From assembly GCF_000276665.1 (NCBI RefSeq), contig NW_004955405.1:15110084-15174083 (forward strand): a stretch of 64,000 bases of DNA. The letters run 5' to 3'. Position 1 is the stretch's first letter, and each line of letters starts with the position of its first letter. Below, piece by piece: positions 57,721 to 64,000 of this stretch. The notes beneath the pieces were generated by a model. It searched no databases and was not told the origin of the DNA. It was given only the letters and a program-made list of their open reading frames with translations. Source of the DNA: Chinchilla lanigera. Lineage: Eukaryota > Chordata > Mammalia > Rodentia > Chinchillidae. Made by a program: the position numbers and the translations under genes.

Positions 57721-59234
57721 TTGAAGTTTTTTAATACCTCTTAACCTTAATATCTTCAGGTGTCTTCCAGAAGTGTGTATGTGCGTGTGTGTGTGTGTGT
57801 TGTATTAGCTCAGCTGTGAGGATTAAAAGTTTGAGCACTCCTGAATGTAGCATCGGACCTGAGTATACATCAAACACTCAGTAATGGTCTCACTGGGACA
57901 GAGGCAAAGTATTACAGAGCATTGACTTGGTATCAGTCTTCAGGCCACATGGATACTGCCACTTTGGCCTTCCTACCCCACCTCAAGCTCAACAACCAAT
58001 GGCCAACCTCAGAGAAGGACAACATATGGCTATCAAGTCTTCCAGATGCCAGTCAAGAGCCAACTCCAGGCTTACTCTACAGGGACAGTGATTGGAGTGC
58101 TCCGTGGGTAGAGAAGACAACACAGAGGTCAGACAGCAAAGAGGCCAAGAGAGAGTGGAGACCAGGAGGGGTGGTCTGTGGGCCTCCAAGTGGAGCAGAG
58201 TTGGTTCTCCACAAAGCAGGACTCATCAGTGATCAGAATCCTCTCAGGAATCTCGATTCAGATGGGAAGAGGCAGTGGCACTGAGAGAAAGACGGACTAA
58301 AGGAGGAAGGAAACAGGAAGGTAACCACAGAGATGGAGAAAATAAACAGAATCACTAAGGAGACCTGGCCCTGGAAACATTGCCACTGACTAAAGAGAGA
58401 AACTTTTATTTTTAGCATCATTTTCAGTAAACCACATTTACCAATACTTAAAACACATGCCAGTCTCCACAGGCAGATGGTATATTTGTCTATTAGCAAA
58501 ATTTAGCCTTTGCACTCTCTACAAAGTCATTACCTACATGTAATATCTGCTAAGTAAGGGAGAGTGGTCGCTGTCCAGAGCAGCCTGGGATATGGGGTTA
58601 ATAATATCCCTTAATTATTGCTGGCTGATCAGGTCTGCAGTCTCCTGAATGAGAGTACAATGAAGGTTAAATAAAAAGAGGCAAATGGAATGATTTCAGG
58701 GCTCCAGGAGGATCAAAGCCATCTCACATAGTTCTTGATTCTCTCAGGGCTAATACCAAGACCTTTTCTGGGTTGCCCATATTTGTTTGGTTATCAGAAC
58801 AAGGGAGGGGAGTATTCAAGAGGGGCAGAACCACTCAGGGACTTCTCCAAGTAAGGTATTAAGTTAATCCACTGAAGAATGAGATACCTGAGGCTGTAGT
58901 CTTTAGTTGAGATCTGATCCAGGTGTCCTTGGCTGTGATATTGTCTTATCACTTAAGGCTTTCTGGCTTCATCCACCACTACAGGTTTTAGTAGGGATTG
59001 GTGACTCACAGAGGTTCACTAACTAGGAGTCCGCCATTTCCAGATAAGGAGCCTGGGTGTTGGACAGATTCACAAGTGAATGTGAAAAGCCAATTGATTA
59101 GTTTAAGTCCTGCTCAGGTCTGCTTCATAGTGGTCTCCATCACTGGGAAGCCCCAGCGCAGTGGCATTAATTACCTGGGAAGCCTCCACCAAAGCCCCTT
59201 TCAGGCCACCTGAGCAGCTCAGTAACTCTGGCCC
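57721..59234. other. Unassigned DNA
   Basis: A GT-rich run at 57775-57800. A 120-codon plus frame (57922-58284) is unrecognised. Confidence 0.4.
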
Positions 59235-59760
59235 ACTCACAACCTCAATCAAGAACTCTAACGGAACCAGTCTAGGTGCCCACCAACAGATGAGTGGATA
59301 AATAAATGCAGGGTATATACATGATGGCATGCATATACCATTCCTAGCCATTTAAAAGAGCAAAATTTCATCATTTACAGAAAAATAGATGGATCTGGAG
59401 ATCATAATGTTCAGCGAAACAAGCCAGACTCAGCAAGACAAGTACTACATGTTCCCCCGAATGTGTAGAATCTAAAGAAGATGACAAGACAGTAGGCAGA
59501 CTATTATTGGGCAAGAAGAAAATAAGAAGGGAGAGAAACAAGCAACTAAGGTCAGGTAACTGGGGACATGGATATGAACCAAGTCTATTTTACACATTGA
59601 AATCCCCCAAAAACTTATGAAATAGAGGGGAAAGGCTGGGCAAGACGTGATGGGGGTAGAATGGTTACCGTGTGTTGTGCATATGTACAAATCTGCGAAG
59701 ATGAAGTCTGTTAGTCTGTACAACCAATATGCAATAATTTCTGAATTGAGGGGAAAAAAG
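59235..59760 (+). mobile_element. L1 3' end
   Basis: GGAACCAGTCTAGGTGCCCA, CCAACAGATGAGTGGATAAA, GAAACAAGCCAGACTCAGCA and CTACATGTTCCCCCGAATGT fit L1, and the UTR ends with CCAATATGCAATAATTTCTG. It is a different 3' end type from the copies at 2.4, 43.8 and 49.3 kb. Confidence 0.85.
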
Positions 59761-61344
59761 CACTCTACCCACTAGACAACTCCAGTCTCAACAACAACCA
59801 GTTGGTGAGGATTTACAGCCATTGTCAAGTTGGCTCTGACAAACCTTAAACACATTCAACAGTAACTCCCTCGGTCAACTTTTATCTCCACTGAGCCAAA
59901 CGAACTGGGTTAATCAACACTAAATGATGATATCATTTCCCTCTCAGGACCCGTGAGACAGTAAAGAAGGATGCTCTTAATAACTAGGTAAGCCGGTACA
60001 ATATGCACAAACAGGGACCTGAGGTGACACCACACACTTTCTTGTGACTCTTAAAACTCACTGACTGGTGCCCAAGGATCAATTCTTCCCCTGCAGCCTC
60101 TGTACTTTCTGTGCATGAAGGGAAATTAAGACAATAAAGAATCACTTGTCTTTGAGCCTCGATCTGTTTATGACCGCTGTAGGAGTTACATGAATTGTGT
60201 AACTGTATTAAATATCATGTCAACTGATGAGATATAAAGGTAAAAAGAAAAGGCCATTTCTCTAAAAATGTAGTAAAATGTCTCAAAAAACAAATCCAAA
60301 AGTAATTTGCTTTAAAATATCTGCCCATATATGTACGGGTGTACTATAAAAGATTAAAAGAAATATGTAATAGAACTCTAGTCTAGACAGAGAGTACATT
60401 TAGTTTACATCATAAATGTTCTTTCAGATCTTGCTCCACTTAAAGGAAATTGAAACTGGATGTTATGAATGAGGCGTAGCGAGGGTGGCTTATGTAAGAA
60501 TGAGGACATGGAACTCCAAACAATGAACTCATAGCAGCGAGAAGTTGGACCTGGAAAGATTATTCACGCACTTTCAACTAAAATGCCTGAAAGTGCGTAT
60601 CTGCTCTTTCTGTAATTCCCAGTTTCAGTCGGCTTTATCAATTAAACAATCAGCCTCCCGTCTCCCCCTTGACTCTTGCCAAAATGACAGTGGTTCTGCC
60701 TTCATATTTAACCCAGATCTTATAGTAAGAGGTCTCTTTCCAAAAAAGGATGATTCGTATCACACTGCAAAAGCTATTTCAAAGCAAACTCATTCATCAC
60801 ACTTTTATTTAGGTGGTGAGTCTCAGGGAGAGAAATTCTACCCTTGATTGAAAGAAGACTTCAAGAGATAAAACTAGAAACATCTGCTGCTCTGCAAACA
60901 GTGCTTCCAGGCAATGTAAATGTGTAAGAGTTTACGTAGCTATAACTTTCTATAATAAACAAGTTATGGCATAATAAGAAATTTTATAGAAAAGAAAAAG
61001 GAAAAAGAGATTGCTGCCAAACACATACAATTTAACAAGATGAAGAAGCACTCAGGCACAGCAAATACAGGAGAAAAAGAACACAGAGCTCACTGTCATT
61101 GAAAAGAAATCCAAAATCAGCAATTTAGGTGAGCCGTTTTGATTATGGCTTCTTAGTTTTGATTAAGGCCGAGGTTGGGATGGTACAGGGAGGAAAGAGG
61201 AAGTCTGCACAGTACTGTAGTGTATTCAGCAGGAGGAACACGACAGTAATCCGGTCCTTATTACGGAAATCACTTACAAGGAAATAAGTCCACTCCTGTG
61301 CTCAGTGCTATTAAAAGGATGTGAAGAAAATAATAATAATGCCA
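59761..61344. other. Unassigned DNA
   Basis: About 1.6 kb with no repeat I can name. The plus frame 60545-60847 (100 codons) is unrecognised. Confidence 0.4.
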
Positions 61345-61412
61345 CCTACAAATTTCATTCTGTCAGGCACTGCTCAAGGTGCTTTGTACTCATTTATTCA
61401 TTTACTAAAACA
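61345..61412 (-). mobile_element. MIR fragment
   Basis: CTGTCAGGCACTGCTCAAGG and TGCTTTGTACTCATTTATTC suggest reversed MIR. Confidence 0.5.
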
Positions 61413-61424
61413 TAGGGAAAGTTT

Positions 61425-61632
61425 AGAAAGGGCTGAGAGAGATGGGGCATGAATATGATCAAAATACGTTATGCACATTGAAACCTCTCCGTAAACTTGA
61501 GGGCAAGGGGGAGTGCGGAGGGGGAATGATTCAAGTATGTTATGTGCACGTACAAATCAGCCAAAATGAAGCCCATTAACCTGTATACCCGATATGCACT
61601 AATCAAGCCAAGGTGAGGAAAAAAAGAATGGA
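61425..61632 (+). mobile_element. L1 3' end, same family as the copy at 59.2 kb
   Basis: A 5'-truncated copy of about 200 bp. AAATGAAGCCCATTAACCTG and ACCCGATATGCACTAATCAA parallel the last 90 bases of the copy ending at 59760, in the same orientation. Confidence 0.8.
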
Positions 61633-62377
61633 AAGTGAGTTCAATGAGGATATTGATCCTCAGAGGACCGGATGAGGAAAAAATAGTTTATATTATGACA
61701 AAGACGTCCCGGCCAGACATAAAGAAGAAATGATTTGGCTATCAAGCTCATCAAACACTAGAAAAAAATTGGGGGGCTATTGTGATTGTAAAAGGCCATT
61801 GCCCAGGGGAGGAAGCTGAGGTCTGAGGAAGCCAAGAAAGACACAGGGAGGCTGGCAGGATAAATCCAAGATGGCGGAGGAAGGCCCAGCTGAGCACTGG
61901 ACCTAGAAAGGAAGCCATAATCAAAACGCCACACGAACAGGCCACAAAATGAAGGTTGCCGGCATAAATGCTGAGTCAAGAGACACAGGATGCGATGAAA
62001 CCCACCGAAAGTCATCCCGAGGGCAAAAAGGCAGGGGCTGTGAAAGCCGGACTGTCGGCTACTCTGCCCTACATCTTTGCAACCTTGCAGCTCTCTGTAA
62101 GGTTTGTGAGCTGCTACCTGACATTAAGGCTTTTCCAGGAAAATGTACTTGGCTACTAAGTAGGTGCTTTCTCTACACGGCTTAGTTATTTAAGCTCTCA
62201 TCTAAAAAAGGGCTTGAACATGGTCCGAACGTCTCCACAAACTCTGCAAAAAGTGGAAAAGAGGAAACAAAAGAGGGTGGAAGAGGAGACAGGAATGAGA
62301 GCTCTTAATTGCCATTGACATGAGTCTATTTTTATGCTTTAGTATAAGTAACCTCGTATTAAAAGCAGAGATAAATG
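61633..62377. other. Unassigned DNA
   Basis: No recognised element. An AAGATGGCGG motif (YY1-like) is at 61868-61877. Confidence 0.4.
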
Positions 62378-62575
62378 AGTAAAGGGGACTGAAACTGCAG
62401 TCTGCACAGAACAGGTACATCAGAATCACCTGGGAAGCTTTTGAAAACATAGACTGCCACATATTTTCCTGCTACATCAGAGTCTCCCCAGATGCATCTT
62501 GTTACCTCTATCCTTAAGAGCCCTTCAGAGGTTTCTGAGGCACAAATAGACTTGGGAAAGTCTGACTTTGTGGAC
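62378..62575 (+). mobile_element. MER5A-like hAT relic
   Basis: ACATCAGAATCACCTGGGAA, GCTTTTGAAAACATAGACTG, ATCAGAGTCTCCCCAGATGC and GAGGTTTCTGAGGCACAAAT in the order of the non-autonomous MER5A family. The terminal inverted repeats are eroded. Confidence 0.75.
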
Positions 62576-63444
62576 ACTCACGGTGGGCAGGGCCTTGTAC
62601 CCAAAATGAGAGAGGGCTTTTTATCCAGCGCTCTTCCCAGGAACCTAGGGCAGTAGTGTTGACTGGTTCCATTTCTCCAGATACTTCACGATGGCAGGAA
62701 GAAAAGGTTTTTTTTTAACTAGGATCTTGTGAGGAAAATAAGACAACTTTTAAGAAAATGCAATCCCCTGTGATGAAATGAATGGATTACATATACCTTA
62801 TTTATAGTTATCATAAGAAGAAATATGCACAGTCAAATACAAATACTTGTAGGGATAAATACCCTCCTCTATCTGACACTGAGGAAGCCTTTACTCAGAG
62901 GTACTTAGAAGAAAAACTGACCTCAACTGAGTCCAAATCTTCACGTCCTGTCATTTGCATTTTCTTTCTCGACCATTTTCTGCTATCAGCACTAATACGC
63001 TCATTGCAAGGGACTGTTAGTTTTTCTGTCTGCAGTTGCTCCAAGGCCAATGCCTAATATACAGGCTCTTTGCCACTTAAATCATCAACTATATTTTTAT
63101 TCCTAATTGCTATTGCACACACCTACATAAAGGTACAACACTCCTTAGGATAGGAACACTGTTCTCAGATTTTCAGATTCTTTTGTCTCTGAAAGAAAGA
63201 GATGGAGGGAGGAGGTAAGAGAGGACCAGAGAGAGAGTGGAGAAATCACTCAGGAGTTGAGCATTTAACCTTCACTACTATACGCACTATGCAAGTGTGA
63301 CAATTCACTCTACACGGTTCCTTACCCTATCACCATCGTGATGCACCATCAGTGGTTCTCTTATCTTGTAGTTATCACAGGGTGCTATTAATTTAATGTT
63401 TATCGCTTCCATGAATTGTAACAGGTCTAAAAGGACACAAAAAA
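62576..63444. other. Unassigned DNA
   Basis: No recognised element. A plus frame at 62782-63057 (91 codons) is unrecognised. Confidence 0.4.
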
Positions 63445-63540
63445 GCTGTGCCTTCTACTGTTGAATTACCTCCTAACTTGGTGCCTGGTTCATACGGGTA
63501 GGTCAAAACTGTTTGTTGAATGAATGGATGGGTGAATGCT
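63445..63540 (+). mobile_element. L2 LINE 3' tail
   Basis: TTGGTGCCTGGTTCATACGG followed by CTGTTTGTTGAATGAATGGA is the usual L2 3' tail. Confidence 0.7.
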
Positions 63541-63614
63541 TTCTGCTCTTTCTACAGAACAGCACCTATAAAGGTACTACCTGTTCTTCAACCCCCAGAG
63601 AACAGAATTTACAT

Positions 63615-63712
63615 CACAGTCATTTGTATATGTCCTCAATAGTGATCCCAGTGGCTGGCACATAAGAGTTATGTGGCAAATGTTTGATGAATGACTGAAT
63701 AACCTAAGGCAA
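63615..63712 (+). mobile_element. L2 LINE 3' tail
   Basis: CCCAGTGGCTGGCACATAAG and GCAAATGTTTGATGAATGAC form a second L2-type 3' tail in the same orientation, under 100 bp from the first. Confidence 0.65.
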
Positions 63713-64000
63713 AACTGACCAAGCCATGTGATTCACTTCATTGTTCAACTGCTTGTAGAAGAGAATTGCCTCAGCTTGTGTATAATCTGAGTCAAATTAG
63801 AGAATTCAGCAGACATTCTCTAAGCATGAATAGTCTGGTTTGTGAAACAGCTGAATATCTAAACATTTCCGAGTTCCCAAGTTGTATGTAGACTAAATAA
63901 TTTGCAATCAGGGATTGTCCTTTTTAGGGGTGGTAGTGCTCAGAGAATACCAACTCATACACTATTAAATCCAGAAACAAAGTGTATGTCCATTTGCCAA
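63713..64000. other. Unassigned DNA
   Basis: No recognised element. Confidence 0.4.

Noticed and set aside
61868..61877. AAGATGGCGG as an L1 5' UTR or YY1-driven promoter
   Set aside because: One motif alone, with no downstream L1 5' sequence or CpG island.

Overview
This window looks like nuclear DNA of a placental mammal, most probably a non-muroid rodent. I find no protein-coding exon, RNA gene, CRISPR array or prokaryotic-style operon that I can support. The open frames are short, mostly cross recognisable repeats or simple tracts, and show no domain, splice pattern or codon signal that I trust. The sequence reads as intergenic DNA or the inside of a very large intron.

The organism call rests on SINEs. 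Six B1 (7SL-derived) copies, at about 1.6, 1.8, 24.8, 26.4, 39.0 and 54.3 kb, carry an internal duplication of about 29 bp. Five older composites (22.4, 25.1, 33.6, 34.0 and 36.1 kb) join a B1-like monomer to a tRNA-derived ID monomer, the B1-dID arrangement. From memory of the rodent SINE literature, B1 with a 29-bp duplication argues against squirrels and dormice, and B1-dID is reported from squirrel, dormouse, beaver, guinea-pig and porcupine families. Beaver-like (Castoridae) is therefore my best guess, as inference only.

Layout. 1-7 kb: AC repeat, B1s, a minus-strand L1 with a nested second L1 tail, an MLT1-like LTR, a MIR and a CTTCC tract. 7-20 kb: MaLR LTRs, the first assembly gap, an old L1 3' end, a GATA tract, a tandemly duplicated LTR-like unit, MIRs and a young ID element. 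20-24 kb: a LINE endonuclease relic followed by a degraded L1 ORF2 plus 3' UTR. 24-36 kb: B1/B1-dID SINEs, MIRs, an old unclassified repeat, an LTR and an L1 3' end. 36-44 kb: L2 and MIR relics, B1 with a GGTTT tail, the 897-base gap beside a GGAA array, an MLT1 LTR and an inverted L1. 44-53 kb: mostly unique sequence with MIRs, an L1 3' end, a hAT relic and LTRs. 53-56 kb: three LTRs and a B1. 56-64 kb: MIRs, two related L1 3' ends, a MER5A-like element and L2 tails.

Nothing suggests genes acting together. The interest lies in insertion mechanics (nested, inverted and duplicated elements), an apparent assembly error at the 11-kb gap, and a few unique stretches that could be regulatory. I saw no convincing undescribed biological system.
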